The notes: a model not told the origin generated them from the letters alone. Positions 1-9,271 are shown, numbered from the stretch's first letter. The stretch is 25,247 nt of DNA from CAYVZZ01 sp964456185 (GCA_964456185.1 CAYVZZ010000020.1:1-25247), one strand, 5' to 3'. Program-made: numbers and translations.

Positions 1-151
1 AATTTCTGCCGCAACAGTGATTAGGCCGCGCTCTTCATAACAAATTTCACGAAGCGCGCGTCATAACCCAATTATTCAAATTTATGGCTCCCGAGTTAAC
101 CATTTAATTCAATCGGTTACAAGTGGTGTCGGGCCTACACCTTCCAATCAT

Positions 152-180
152 TTGACTTCCTCTTTTGCCAATCATAATAA
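152..180 (+). promoter_or_regulatory. Putative sigma70 promoter of the HD phosphohydrolase gene
   Basis: TTGACT at 152-157 and TAATAA at 175-180 are separated by 17 bp, giving a near-consensus -35 box and a reasonable -10 box. It is the only good sigma70-like pair before the gene starting at 250. The rest of 1-249 holds no convincing gene: all three forward frames from the window edge stop within about 40 bases, and no RNA gene was recognised. Confidence 0.5.
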
Positions 181-249
181 TACTGTACAAATGATCAGTT
201 ATAACGATGGTGTTCCGCCACTTCCATAAACCAACAGGAGGCAGGCAAG

Positions 250-879
250 TTGTTTGATCGGTTGGCTTTAACTTATTGGCAAAAGCTGATGAACGCTTGG
301 GGCTTTTCATCGAATGAGTCGCAATGGCAGGCGTTGCTGGATGCGTATGCCGAGGCAGGGCGCTTTTATCACACCCAAGCGCATTTGAATGCGTGCTTGC
401 TGCATTTGGATGGGTATTCGGCGGAGTTTGCGACACGTCATGAGGTGGAGTTGGCGCTGTGGTTTCATGATGCGGTGTATCAGCCGATGGCGGCGAATAA
501 TGAGCAGTTGAGTGCGGATTGGGTGGTGCGTTTTTTGCGTGATCAACAGGCCGATGCGGATGCGGTCGAGCGGGTGTATCGGTTGATTATGGCGACGCTG
601 CATCAGGCGGAGCCGGCTTGCTTTGCTGAGCAGTTGTTGGTGGATATTGATTTGGCGATTTTGGGCGCGTCGGCGGCCGGTTATCAGGCGTTTGAAACGG
701 CGGTTCGGCAGGAGTATCGCCAGGTGCCTTGGCAGCTTTATTGTGAAAAGCGTGCCGAGTTGCTTGAGGGCTTTCTTGAGCGGGATTGCATTTATACGTC
801 TGGCTGTTTTGGCCTGCAGCGGGAACAGCGTGCGAGGGATAATCTGAAAGGGGCTATTGCCCAGCTTGGTGGGCGTTAG
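250..879 (+). CDS. HD-superfamily metal-dependent phosphohydrolase (COG4339 type)
   Basis: The 209-residue protein matches the predicted metal-dependent HD phosphohydrolases of COG4339, some of which databases mislabel as NMDA-receptor subunit-like. Visible motifs are YHTQAHL (H41, H45), the HD pair H73-D74 inside LWFHDAVYQP, the following NNEQLSA segment, and VDIDLAILG near residue 131, in the family's order. These residues would hold one or two metal ions. The substrate is unknown for the family; hydrolysis of a phosphate ester or nucleotide is inferred only from the HD fold. The start is TTG at 250, chosen because a perfect AGGAGG (236-241) lies 8 bases upstream. The gene stands alone ahead of carA, with its own likely promoter. 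A small AGCC-GCAA-GGCT hairpin spans the stop codon but has no T-run behind it. Confidence 0.85.
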   Translation: MFDRLALTYWQKLMNAWGFSSNESQWQALLDAYAEAGRFYHTQAHLNACLLHLDGYSAEFATRHEVELALWFHDAVYQPMAANNEQLSADWVVRFLRDQQADADAVERVYRLIMATLHQAEPACFAEQLLVDIDLAILGASAAGYQAFETAVRQEYRQVPWQLYCEKRAELLEGFLERDCIYTSGCFGLQREQRARDNLKGAIAQLGGR

Positions 880-954
880 CCGCAAGGCTGGAGCGGGTGC
901 TTTTGTTTCGGTCGTGATTGCTCAGATACCACCCATCCGCACGGCATTTGTTGT

Positions 955-983
955 TTGCTTTCACCTTGGTAAACGCCTAGAAT
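955..983 (+). promoter_or_regulatory. Putative carAB promoter
   Basis: TTGCTT (955-960) and TAGAAT (978-983) are separated by exactly 17 bp. Transcription would start near 990 and leave a leader of about 160 bases before the carA start at 1152. The leader contains a loose CCTGCA/TGCAGG inverted repeat (about 995-1024), but I see no clear attenuator, leader peptide or riboswitch. No ArgR or PurR box was recognised with confidence, although carAB is commonly controlled by such factors. Confidence 0.55.
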
Positions 984-1151
984 ACAGCCCCAGCCTGCAG
1001 GCAATTCCAAACGAGTTTTTTGCAGGTCTGTGGGAGCGCCGTTTACCTTGCCCATCCAAGTTAAAACCAGTCAGCCGTAGGGTCGAGATTGCTCTGCGGT
1101 TTGCGCGCGCCCGCAACGATCTCCCCAGTTACCCATGACCCGGAGGTTGCG

Positions 1152-2285
1152 TTGACGGTTCCTGCCATACTCGCGCTTGAAGACGGAAGCATTTTTCGTG
1201 GCACTGCTATTGGTGCTGAAGGTGAAACAGTTGGCGAGGTCGTGTTCAACACGTCCATGACCGGCTATCAAGAAATTCTCACCGATCCGTCCTACACCAA
1301 ACAAATCGTTACTTTAACTTACCCCCATATCGGCAACACCGGTGTCAACAGCGAGGATGTGGAATCCCGCCAGGTTTGGGCATCGGGGCTGATTATCCGC
1401 GACAACGCCATGCTGATGAGCAGCTGGCGTGCGGAAAAATCCTTAAGTGATTATCTGCGCGAAAACAATGTCGTCGCCATTGGCGATATTGATACCCGCC
1501 GCTTAACTCGCTTGCTGCGCGACAAAGGCGCACTGAATGGCTGCATTTTGGCGGGTGCCGATATCAACGAAAAAGATGCGCTAGAAAAGGCGCGTGCTTT
1601 TCCCGGTATCGTTGGCATGGATTTGGCCAAGGTGGTGTCCATTAAGGAACCGCAAAACTGGACGCAAACCACCTGGGCATTAGGCAAAGGCTACGGCGAG
1701 CAGCAAGAAAAGCGCTTTAAAGTAGTGGCCTATGATTTTGGTGCCAAGTACAACATTTTGCGTTTGCTGGCCGAGCGTGGCTGTGACCTGACGCTGGTAC
1801 CGGCGCAAACGCCTGCCGAAGACGTGCTGGCCATGAATCCCGATGGCATTTTCTTTTCCAATGGCCCCGGTGACCCGGAAGCCTGTGATTACGCCATCGA
1901 TGCGGTGAAAACCTTTGTGGATGACAAGGCAATTCCTTTCTTTGGTATTTGCTTGGGGCATCAAATCTTGGCTATTTCCAGCGGTGCCAAGAGTGTGAAA
2001 ATGAAGCAAAGCCATCACGGTGCTAACCATCCGGTGAAAGAGCTATCGACCGGGCGCGTGTTTATCACTTCGCAAAATCACTGCTTTGCCATTGATGGGG
2101 ATACGCTGCCGGATAACCTCAAGCCGACCCATACTTCCCTGTTTGATCACACTTTGCAGGGCATGGAGCGCACCGATCGACCGGCCTTCAGTTTCCAGGG
2201 ACACCCGGAAGCTAGCCCCGGTCCGCAGGATATTCATAGCCTGTTCGATCGCTTTATCGAAATGATGGAAACTGCCAAATCCTGA
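1152..2285 (+). CDS. carA: Carbamoyl-phosphate synthase, small (glutaminase) subunit
   Basis: CarA hydrolyses glutamine and passes ammonia to CarB, making carbamoyl phosphate for arginine and pyrimidine synthesis. The N-terminal domain carries the family signature GEVVFNTSMTGYQEILTDPS. The C-terminal class I glutamine amidotransferase domain holds nucleophile C267 in GICLGHQ and H351 and E353 in QGHPEAS. I place the start at TTG 1152: GGAGG (1142-1146) lies 5 bases upstream, and MTVPAILALEDGS then aligns with the start of E. coli CarA, giving 377 residues against 382. The reading frame stays open back to 1089, but those extra residues match nothing in the family. carB follows 51 bases downstream, so the two are almost certainly one operon. 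Confidence 0.97.
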   Translation: MTVPAILALEDGSIFRGTAIGAEGETVGEVVFNTSMTGYQEILTDPSYTKQIVTLTYPHIGNTGVNSEDVESRQVWASGLIIRDNAMLMSSWRAEKSLSDYLRENNVVAIGDIDTRRLTRLLRDKGALNGCILAGADINEKDALEKARAFPGIVGMDLAKVVSIKEPQNWTQTTWALGKGYGEQQEKRFKVVAYDFGAKYNILRLLAERGCDLTLVPAQTPAEDVLAMNPDGIFFSNGPGDPEACDYAIDAVKTFVDDKAIPFFGICLGHQILAISSGAKSVKMKQSHHGANHPVKELSTGRVFITSQNHCFAIDGDTLPDNLKPTHTSLFDHTLQGMERTDRPAFSFQGHPEASPGPQDIHSLFDRFIEMMETAKS

Positions 2286-2336
2286 GCACCAGCGGCTGCA
2301 GTTTTGTGGCCGCGCAATTTATGTTGAGTGGAAGAC

Positions 2337-5300
2337 ATGCCGAAACGTACTGATATTAAAAGCATTCTAATCATTGGCGCGGGGCCGATTGTGATCGGCC
2401 AGGCCTGTGAGTTTGATTATTCCGGCGCTCAGGCCTGTAAGGCATTGCGCGAGGAAGGCTACCGGGTGATTTTGGTGAATTCCAACCCGGCCACCATCAT
2501 GACCGACCCCACCATGGCCGATGCCACTTATGTGGAGCCGATTACCTGGCAGACCATCGAGAAGATCATCGAGAAGGAAAAGCCGGATGCGGTGCTGCCG
2601 ACCATGGGCGGTCAAACGGCATTGAACACGGCGCTGGACTTGGAGCGTAACGGCGTACTGAAAAAGTACGGCGTGGAAATGATCGGTGCCAGCGAAGATG
2701 TCATCGATAAGGCAGAAAACCGCGAGCGTTTTAAAGCTGCCATGGACAAGATCGGTTTGGAAAATCCCTATTCCGAGCTGGCGCATTCCATGGATGAAGC
2801 CTATGAAGTGCTGGATAAAGTCGGCTTCCCTTGCATTATTCGCCCCAGCTTTACGCTAGGCGGCACCGGCGGCGGCATTGCTTATAACAAAGAAGAGTTT
2901 AAGCAGATTTGTGAGCATGGCTTGGACATGTCGCCTACCAACGAGCTGTTGATTGACGAATCGCTGCTTGGCTGGAAAGAATACGAGATGGAAGTGGTGC
3001 GCGATAAAGCGGACAACTGCATCATTATTTGTGCCATCGAAAACTTCGATCCCATGGGCGTGCACACGGGCGATTCCATCACCGTAGCACCGGCACAAAC
3101 GCTCACCGATAAAGAATATCAAATCATGCGTGACGCCTCTTTGGCGGTGCTGCGTGAAATCGGCGTGGAAACGGGCGGCTCTAACGTACAGTTTGGCATT
3201 AACCCGGATGATGGCCGTATGGTGGTCATCGAGATGAACCCGCGCGTATCGCGTTCGTCTGCCTTGGCCTCGAAAGCCACCGGTTTCCCCATTGCCAAAG
3301 TGGCCGCCAAACTGGCGGTGGGTTACACCCTGGACGAGCTGCAAAACGACATTACTGGTGGTGCTACGCCAGCCTCTTTCGAGCCGACGCTCGACTATGT
3401 AATTACCAAGATTCCGCGTTTTAACTTCGAGAAATTCCCCGCCGAGCCGCCGCTGCTCACCACGCAAATGAAAGCCGTGGGCGAAGTCATGGCGGTAGGT
3501 CGCAACTTCCAGGAATCCCTGCAGAAAGCCTTGCGCAGCCTGGAAATCGGCACCTACGGTTTTGATCCGCATCTTGATCCGGCGGATGGCGATTTACGCA
3601 AGCAGGTGGTTCAAGCCTTGGCTGAACCCACCCCCGATCGTATTTGGGTGATCGGCGATGCCTTCCGTGCCGGCATGACGGTCGAAGAGGTGTTTAACCT
3701 CATTAAGGTAGACCCTTGGTATCTGGTGCAGATCGAAGATTTGATTCGCGAAGAGCAGCAAGTGGCCGAGCAGGGCGTCGATGCCTTGAGCAAAGAGCGC
3801 CTTTACGCACTCAAGCGCAAAGGGTTCAGCGACCGCCGTTTAGCGGATATTTTGGCTGTGCCGGAAGCGGACATTCGCCAGCGCCGTCACGATGCGGGCG
3901 TGCTGCCGATTTATAAGCGCGTGGATACCTGTGCCGCCGAGTTTGCGACCACCACGGCTTATATGTATTCCAGCTACGATGAAGAAAACGAAGCCGAGCC
4001 GACCGATCGCAAGAAGATCATTGTGTTGGGTGGCGGACCGAACCGTATTGGTCAGGGCATCGAGTTTGACTATTGCTGTGTGCATGCTTCCATGGCTATG
4101 GCCGAAGACGGTTATGAAACCATCATGGTCAACTGTAACCCGGAAACCGTGTCTACCGATTACGATACGTCCGACCGCCTCTATTTCGAGCCGGTGACAT
4201 TGGAAGACGTACTGGAAATTGTCGCACTGGAAAAACCGGTGGGCGTTATTGTGCAGTATGGCGGCCAAACCCCGCTGAAGCTGGCGCAAGAACTGAAAGC
4301 CGCTGGCGTGCCGGTGATTGGTACTGACCCGAACGCCATTGATGAAGCGGAAGACCGCGAACGCTTCCAGCAAATGGTCGAAAAGCTTAACCTCAAGCAG
4401 CCGCCGAACCGCACGGCTACCAGTGTGGAAGAGGGTTGCAAACTGGCCGCTGAAATCGGCTATCCGCTAGTGGTGCGTCCGTCTTATGTATTGGGTGGCC
4501 GCGCCATGGATATCGTCTACAACGATGACGAGCTGCGCAGCTACATGAAAAATGCCGTGTCGGTGTCCAATGATTCCCCGGTACTGCTCGACCACTTCCT
4601 CGATAAAGCCATCGAAGTGGATGTGGATTGTGTGTGTGACGGTAAGGATGTTGTCATCGGCGGTATCATGCAACATATCGAGCAAGCGGGCGTTCACTCG
4701 GGCGACTCTGCCTGCTCATTGCCGCCTTATTCACTCAGCCAAGACGTGCAGGACATCATGCGCAAGCAGTCCCGTGACATGGCGCTGGAGCTGGGCGTAG
4801 TTGGCTTGATGAACGTGCAGTTTGCCGTGCAAGGCGATGACGTGTTTGTCCTCGAAGTGAACCCGCGTGCCTCGCGTACCATTCCTTATGTGTCCAAGTC
4901 CATTGGTACGAGCTTGGCGCAAGTTGCGGCTCGCTGTATGGCTGGCACCTCGCTGGCCGACCAGGGTTTCACTAAAGAAATTACGCCTAAGCATTACTTT
5001 GTGAAAGAAGCCGTCTTCCCGTTTGTGAGGTTCCCCAAGGTCGACCCGATTCTCGGTCCGGAAATGAAATCCACCGGCGAAGTTATGGGCGTTGGCGAAA
5101 GCTTCACCGAAGCCTTTGGCAAGGCTGCCTTGGCTGCAGGCGAGCATTATCCGCATAGTGGAAATGCGTTTATCTCCGTGCGCGATGTGGATAAACCGGC
5201 AACGGTTGAAGTGGCCAAGAAACTCGATAAATTGGGCTTTAAGCTGATTGCCACCCACGGCACCGCTGCGGTCATCCGTGAAGTTGGCCTGGAAGTGGAA

Positions 5301-5552
5301 GGCGTTAACAAGGTAATTGAAGGGCGCCCGCATATTGTCGATATGATTAAAAACGACCAAATCGATTTGATTGTGAATACTACCGAAGGCAAGCAGGCAA
5401 TTAATGATTCCTTCACCATTCGTCGTTCGGCGTTACAGCACAAGGTCACTTACATGACCACCATTGCGGCAGCACGCGCGGTTTGTGACGTGCTGGAAGC
5501 GCACGAAGAAACGACGCGGGTGCGTAGTCTGCAAGAATTACATGGTTTGTAA
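2337..5552 (+). CDS. carB: Carbamoyl-phosphate synthase, large subunit
   Basis: CarB combines ammonia from CarA with bicarbonate and two ATP to make carbamoyl phosphate. Both ATP-grasp halves are complete. The first begins MPKRTDIKSILIIGAGPIV and the second begins near residue 559 with IIVLGGGPNRIGQGIEFDYC. An MGS-like allosteric domain follows at the C-terminus (KLGFKLIATHGTAAV, NTTEGKQAINDSF), where ornithine and UMP act in known homologues. The length of 1071 residues compares with 1073 in E. coli. ATG 2337 is preferred over the in-frame GTG at 2328 because it reproduces the conserved MPKRTDIKS start. The Shine-Dalgarno site is weak, which would suit translational dependence on carA, though that is inference. 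greA starts 23 bases after the stop with no terminator between. Confidence 0.98.
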   Translation: MPKRTDIKSILIIGAGPIVIGQACEFDYSGAQACKALREEGYRVILVNSNPATIMTDPTMADATYVEPITWQTIEKIIEKEKPDAVLPTMGGQTALNTALDLERNGVLKKYGVEMIGASEDVIDKAENRERFKAAMDKIGLENPYSELAHSMDEAYEVLDKVGFPCIIRPSFTLGGTGGGIAYNKEEFKQICEHGLDMSPTNELLIDESLLGWKEYEMEVVRDKADNCIIICAIENFDPMGVHTGDSITVAPAQTLTDKEYQIMRDASLAVLREIGVETGGSNVQFGINPDDGRMVVIEMNPRVSRSSALASKATGFPIAKVAAKLAVGYTLDELQNDITGGATPASFEPTLDYVITKIPRFNFEKFPAEPPLLTTQMKAVGEVMAVGRNFQESLQKALRSLEIGTYGFDPHLDPADGDLRKQVVQALAEPTPDRIWVIGDAFRAGMTVEEVFNLIKVDPWYLVQIEDLIREEQQVAEQGVDALSKERLYALKRKGFSDRRLADILAVPEADIRQRRHDAGVLPIYKRVDTCAAEFATTTAYMYSSYDEENEAEPTDRKKIIVLGGGPNRIGQGIEFDYCCVHASMAMAEDGYETIMVNCNPETVSTDYDTSDRLYFEPVTLEDVLEIVALEKPVGVIVQYGGQTPLKLAQELKAAGVPVIGTDPNAIDEAEDRERFQQMVEKLNLKQPPNRTATSVEEGCKLAAEIGYPLVVRPSYVLGGRAMDIVYNDDELRSYMKNAVSVSNDSPVLLDHFLDKAIEVDVDCVCDGKDVVIGGIMQHIEQAGVHSGDSACSLPPYSLSQDVQDIMRKQSRDMALELGVVGLMNVQFAVQGDDVFVLEVNPRASRTIPYVSKSIGTSLAQVAARCMAGTSLADQGFTKEITPKHYFVKEAVFPFVRFPKVDPILGPEMKSTGEVMGVGESFTEAFGKAALAAGEHYPHSGNAFISVRDVDKPATVEVAKKLDKLGFKLIATHGTAAVIREVGLEVEGVNKVIEGRPHIVDMIKNDQIDLIVNTTEGKQAINDSFTIRRSALQHKVTYMTTIAAARAVCDVLEAHEETTRVRSLQELHGL

Positions 5553-5575
5553 AAGCCAAAGGTTAGGAGAATAAG

Positions 5576-6052
5576 ATGCAACGCGTTCCAATGACGGTCG
5601 CTGGTGAAAAAGCACTACGCGACGAACTGAACCAACTCAAGACGGTTGAACGGCCGCGTATTTCGGCTGATATTGCCGAAGCACGTGAACATGGTGATCT
5701 AAAAGAAAACGCCGAATACCATGCAGCGCGTGAACAACAAGGACTGTGTGAAGCACGTATCAAAGACATTGAAAGTAAGCTATCGCTTGCCCAAGTGATT
5801 GACGTGCATGAGATTCCCGCCACGGGCAAAGTGATCTTTGGCACCACGGTGACCATCGTTGATGTCGAAACCGACGAAGAGAAGGTCTATCAAATTGTCG
5901 GCGACGACGAGGCCGACATTAAGCAAAGCAAAATCTCGGTGAACTCACCCATCGCCCGCGGCCTAATCGGCAAAGAAGAAGGCGATGAAGCCGTGATTAA
6001 AACCCCAGGTGGCACCGTAGAATACGAAATCGACAAAGTCGAGCATCTCTGA
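5576..6052 (+). CDS. greA: Transcription elongation factor GreA
   Basis: GreA enters the secondary channel of backtracked RNA polymerase and stimulates cleavage of the transcript 3' end. The protein has 158 residues, the same as E. coli GreA. The N-terminal coiled coil carries the acidic tip GDLKENAEYHAAREQQ, whose Asp and Glu coordinate the catalytic magnesium. The C-terminal FKBP-like domain ends in SVNSPIARGLIGKEEGDEA and the TPGGTVEYEI strand. AGGAGA (5565-5570) lies 5 bases before the ATG. It is the last gene of the carAB-greA unit, an order shared with pseudomonads, and an intrinsic terminator follows 24 bases after the stop. Confidence 0.98.
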   Translation: MQRVPMTVAGEKALRDELNQLKTVERPRISADIAEAREHGDLKENAEYHAAREQQGLCEARIKDIESKLSLAQVIDVHEIPATGKVIFGTTVTIVDVETDEEKVYQIVGDDEADIKQSKISVNSPIARGLIGKEEGDEAVIKTPGGTVEYEIDKVEHL

Positions 6053-6075
6053 TACGCCATCTTAACTGGTCAATC

Positions 6076-6112
6076 AAAACCCTCTGCGCTGTGTTGGCCA
6101 GAGGGTTTTTGC
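6076..6112 (+). terminator. Rho-independent terminator after greA
   Basis: The arms AAAACCCTCTG (6076-6086) and CAGAGGGTTTTT (6099-6110) form an 11-bp stem with a 12-base loop, running into a T-tract. It lies just downstream of the greA stop and would end the carAB-greA transcript. Confidence 0.92.
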
Positions 6113-6185
6113 TTTGAGGTAAAGGATTAAACAGGGCGCTCAGGGAGCGAATGCAGTGAAAGCGCCGCGATTCAAGGAGTAATAA

Positions 6186-6806
6186 ATGACAGCCACTTGG
6201 GTTGATTTGATTCGCCACGGCGAACCACAAGGCGGCAAGCGTTTTCGCGGTTGGCGTGACGAGCTGTTGAGCAAAACGGGCTGGACGCAAATGCGCGCTG
6301 CCGTCAGTGCAGATGATGAATGGGACGTCATCGTCACGTCACCACTTAAACGCTGCCGCGACTTTGCCGAATGGTTTGCTCAAGAACGCAATCTACCGCT
6401 ACAGGTTATGCCGGGATTCAAAGAAGTCAGCTTCGGCGATTGGGAAGGGCGCACTGCCGACGCCATAGAAGCCGAGGAACCGGGTGCTGTCTCGCGCTTT
6501 TGGAATGACCCCATTCACAACACGCCACCCAACGGCGAGCCATTCGCCAAATTTGACGCCCGCATCGGCGAGGCATGGCGCACGCTGCTCGCGGAACAAG
6601 CCGGAAAACATGTGCTACTAGTCTGTCACGGCGGCGTCGTCCGCTCGCTGTTGGCGCGCGTGACCGGCATCCCGCTAGAACGCAGCTTCGCCACCATCGT
6701 CGCCGGCTTCGCCTGCCGCTCCCGCATCCGCGTAGATAACGATGCTCACGGACAATTTACTGCGCTGGTCGGTCACGGTGCGCCGACCGGGCAACTGGAG
6801 GGTTAA
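6186..6806 (+). CDS. Histidine phosphatase family protein (phosphoglycerate mutase-like)
   Basis: This is a branch-1 histidine phosphatase. The phospho-accepting histidine is H11 in LIRHGEP, the acid/base Glu lies in FKEVSFGDWEGR, and the second histidine is in LLVCHGGVVRSLL. The length of 206 residues is normal. The layout resembles CobC/alpha-ribazole phosphatases of cobalamin assembly, which is tempting because B12-related genes lie some 3 kb away. However, those genes are on the other strand and no cob gene adjoins this one, so the substrate is left open. AAGGAG (6174-6179) precedes the ATG by 6 bases. The gene follows the greA terminator, so it needs its own promoter, which I could not pinpoint. 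A 6-bp inverted repeat, GGCGCT/AGCGCC, sits at 6135-6166. Confidence 0.85.
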   Translation: MTATWVDLIRHGEPQGGKRFRGWRDELLSKTGWTQMRAAVSADDEWDVIVTSPLKRCRDFAEWFAQERNLPLQVMPGFKEVSFGDWEGRTADAIEAEEPGAVSRFWNDPIHNTPPNGEPFAKFDARIGEAWRTLLAEQAGKHVLLVCHGGVVRSLLARVTGIPLERSFATIVAGFACRSRIRVDNDAHGQFTALVGHGAPTGQLEG

Positions 6807-6862
6807 AAAAGTAGACAGGAATGCAGCAAAATAGTTAAGGAATCTCCGAATAAACCCATATC

Positions 6863-6952
6863 CGTCATTCCCGCATTGCGGGAATCCAGCGTCTTTTAAG
6901 TCGCACTTTGAACAAAAGGCACTGGATCCTTGCGCTACGCGCAAGGACGACG
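6863..6952. repeat. REP/BIME-like composite palindromic repeat between convergent genes
   Basis: Two hairpin units face each other. The left is CGTCATTCCCGCA then TGCGGGAATCCAG (stem 6868-6884). The right is CTGGATCC, CCTTGCGC-TAC-GCGCAAGG (6928-6946), then GACGACG. The outer ends (CGTC/GACG) and inner flanks (ATCCAG/CTGGAT) are mutually inverted, so the whole 90 bp can fold as a cruciform-like unit. CGTCATTCC...GGAATCCAG repeats are a familiar dispersed class in proteobacterial genomes. It sits between the convergent histidine phosphatase and copper ATPase genes, where it may also terminate transcription from both sides. Only one copy is seen in the window. Confidence 0.75.
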
Positions 6953-6973
6953 CAGGCGTGTTCAGACCTTCCT

Positions 6974-9271
6974 TTAATTTCCCTCTTTTTTGCCTTTCAA
7001 TCGTAACGCATTGGTTGCCACCGATACAGACGACAAGCTCATGGCCAGAGCGGCAATCATGGGCGAGAGCATGATGCCGAACAGGGGGTAGAGGATGCCG
7101 GCAGCGACGGGGATGCCGAGGGCGTTGTAACAGAAGGCGAAGCCGAGGTTTTGTTTGATATTGCGACGGGTTTGCCGCGCCAGTTTTGTGGCGTTAACCA
7201 GAGCGGCGAGATCGCCACGGGTGAGGGTGATGCCGGCGTTGTCGATGGCGAGGTCGGTGCCTTGTCCCATGGCGATGCCGACTTGCGCGGCGGCCAGAGC
7301 CGCTGCGTCGTTGATGCCATCACCTATCATGGCCACTTGGCGGCCTTGTTGCTGAAGTTGTTTTACCAGCGCCAGTTTGTCGCCCGGCAATAAACCGGCC
7401 TTTACGTCATCTATTGCCAAGGCCTGTGCAATGGCCTGGGCGGCGGCGGGCTGGTCGCCGGATGCCATGACAATCTGGTAACCGGCTTGTTTGAGCTGGG
7501 CAATACTCTCGCGCGTGTTGGCTTTGAGGGTGTCATTGACCACAAACGCGGCGGCAAATTGTTGCTCGATGGCCAGATAAATTAAGCCGCTACCGGCGTC
7601 TTGTTGCTCGGCTTGGGCGATAATATCGGCGGGTAGCGTAATGCCGTGTTCTTTGAGCAGGCGCGCGCTGCCAATAAGCAGTGATTGGTCGTTGATTTGC
7701 CCGCTAATGCCGCGACCACTGTGGTTGTCGAAATCGCTCGTGGGGAGCAGCGGTAATTGCCGTGTCTTGGCGGCGTCCAACAAGGCAAGCGCGAGAGGGT
7801 GTTCGCTGTTGTCTTCCAGACTGGCGGCCAGTTGAATCAGTTGGTCTTCAGGCTGCTCGGCACCCAGAACGGCGACCAGTTGCGGCTTGCCCTGGGTGAG
7901 GGTTCCGGTTTTATCGACGATTAATGTGTCGACCTTGGCCAAAGCTTCAATGGCCCCTGCATTGCGGAATAACACGCCTTCGCTGGCACCACGGCCGGTG
8001 GCCACCATGATGGAAATGGGGGTGGCCAACCCCAAGGCACAAGGGCAGGCGATGATGAGCACCGACACGGCCGCTACCAAGGCATGCGTAAACGCCGGCG
8101 TGGGGCCAATCAGCGCCCAAAGCACAAAGGTGGCGAGGGCAATGACTAGCACGGCAGGTACAAATACCGCTGCCACCTGGTCGGTTAAGCGTTGAATGGG
8201 CGCACGGGTTTGCCGTGCGTCCAATACTTGGCTGACCAGCTGGGAAAGGAAGCTGTTGTCACCGGTGCGGTCGATGGTGACCACCAAACGGCCTTGTTGA
8301 TTTAAGGTGCCACCGGTTACCCGGTCACCGACTTGTTTGGTCACGGGCAGTGGCTCGCCGGTGAGCATGGATTCGTCTATGTGACTGCGGCCTTCCACCA
8401 CTTGACCGTCCTGCGGAATGCGCTCGCCCGGTTTGACGATGACCTTGTCACCCAGCTGTAAGTCGGCCACGGCCACGGTTTCCTGCTGCTCGCCCTTGAG
8501 GCGCAGGGCGGTATCGGGCGTGAGGTGTTTCAAGGCAATGAGTGCTTGCCCGGTCTTTTGACGCGCGGCCAATTCCATCCAGTCGCCCAGCGTGATGAGC
8601 GTGATGATAACGGCGGCGGCTTCAAAGTAGACCGGCACACTGCCATCAGCCAGTTGGAAACTGGCCGGGAAAGCATCTGGCATCAGCCAGGCGACCAGGC
8701 TGTAAAGCCAGGCGGCACCCGTGCCCAAGGCGACCAGGGTGTACATATTGGGGTGAAAGGGTTTTAGCGATTGCCAGGCTCGCCGAAAGAAGGGCGCGCC
8801 TCCCCAAACCACCACGACACTGGATAACAATGCTTCACCGGCTGCCAACCAGGCGCTATGCCAAGGCAAATCAAACAGGTGCATGCCCATGGCATAAATA
8901 AAGACCGGCAGGGTGAGCAAGGCAAGCAAGAGGGTGCGAATGCCCAGTTTGACGGCTTCACTATTGTCTTCCAAATCCGGCTCGACCGGGTTAAGCGCCA
9001 TGCCGCATTTGGGGCAGTCACCTGGCCCGACTTGCTGCACTTCCGGGTGCATGGGGCAGGTATAAATGGCATCGGGTGAGGCATTGGCAGCGGGCGCTTG
9101 ATGCGCATGGTGATGACAACAGGACGTTTCCGCCGGTTGCAGATACTGTTCCGGGTTGGCAATAAATTTGTCGCGACAACCGGCATGGCAAAAGCGGTAA
9201 GTTTCGCCTTGGTGTTCTGCTACATGCTTGGTATCGGCACTAACCGTCATACCGCATACAGGGTCTTTCAT
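6974..9271 (-). CDS. copA: Copper-exporting P1B-type ATPase with N-terminal YHS domain
   Basis: This inner-membrane pump uses ATP to export monovalent copper. In order the 765-residue protein has a YHS domain (about 1-45, KDPVCGMTV, CHAGC), a Cys/His-rich linker (CCHHHAH, 51-57), a second metal-binding segment (YTCPMHPEV to CPKCGMAL, 70-92), then the ATPase core. Core motifs are TGEP (304-307), the transmembrane CPC (C409-P410-C411), DKTGT with phosphorylated D453, SEHPLA and GDGINDAAAL. FCYNALG and MSLSSVSV near the end match the YN and MxxSS signatures of Cu(I)-specific pumps. There is no classical GMxCxxC HMA domain; the YHS and CPMHP modules replace it, as in a known CopA subgroup. The ATG lies 11 bp after the merR-type gene, and the two are clearly cotranscribed. 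Confidence 0.93.
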   Translation of the reverse strand: MKDPVCGMTVSADTKHVAEHQGETYRFCHAGCRDKFIANPEQYLQPAETSCCHHHAHQAPAANASPDAIYTCPMHPEVQQVGPGDCPKCGMALNPVEPDLEDNSEAVKLGIRTLLLALLTLPVFIYAMGMHLFDLPWHSAWLAAGEALLSSVVVVWGGAPFFRRAWQSLKPFHPNMYTLVALGTGAAWLYSLVAWLMPDAFPASFQLADGSVPVYFEAAAVIITLITLGDWMELAARQKTGQALIALKHLTPDTALRLKGEQQETVAVADLQLGDKVIVKPGERIPQDGQVVEGRSHIDESMLTGEPLPVTKQVGDRVTGGTLNQQGRLVVTIDRTGDNSFLSQLVSQVLDARQTRAPIQRLTDQVAAVFVPAVLVIALATFVLWALIGPTPAFTHALVAAVSVLIIACPCALGLATPISIMVATGRGASEGVLFRNAGAIEALAKVDTLIVDKTGTLTQGKPQLVAVLGAEQPEDQLIQLAASLEDNSEHPLALALLDAAKTRQLPLLPTSDFDNHSGRGISGQINDQSLLIGSARLLKEHGITLPADIIAQAEQQDAGSGLIYLAIEQQFAAAFVVNDTLKANTRESIAQLKQAGYQIVMASGDQPAAAQAIAQALAIDDVKAGLLPGDKLALVKQLQQQGRQVAMIGDGINDAAALAAAQVGIAMGQGTDLAIDNAGITLTRGDLAALVNATKLARQTRRNIKQNLGFAFCYNALGIPVAAGILYPLFGIMLSPMIAALAMSLSSVSVATNALRLKGKKEGN

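Noticed and set aside
1..60. Inverted repeat near 30-60 (CGCGCTCTTC / GAAGCGCGCG) as a terminator of an upstream gene.
   Set aside because: The pairing has a mismatch, the loop is long, no T-run follows, and no coding sequence is visible before it.
878..889. AGCC-GCAA-GGCT hairpin as terminator of the HD gene.
   Set aside because: The stem is only 4 bp, overlaps the stop codon, and has no T-run directly after it.
1089..1151. An N-terminal extension of CarA starting at 1089.
   Set aside because: The added residues do not match CarA, and the ribosome site at 1142-1146 together with family length supports TTG 1152.
6186..6806. Histidine phosphatase as CobC (alpha-ribazole phosphatase) of B12 synthesis.
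   Set aside because: No cob gene adjoins it; the B12-related genes are on the opposite strand beyond a repeat and the copper module. The motifs alone do not separate CobC from other branch-1 phosphatases.
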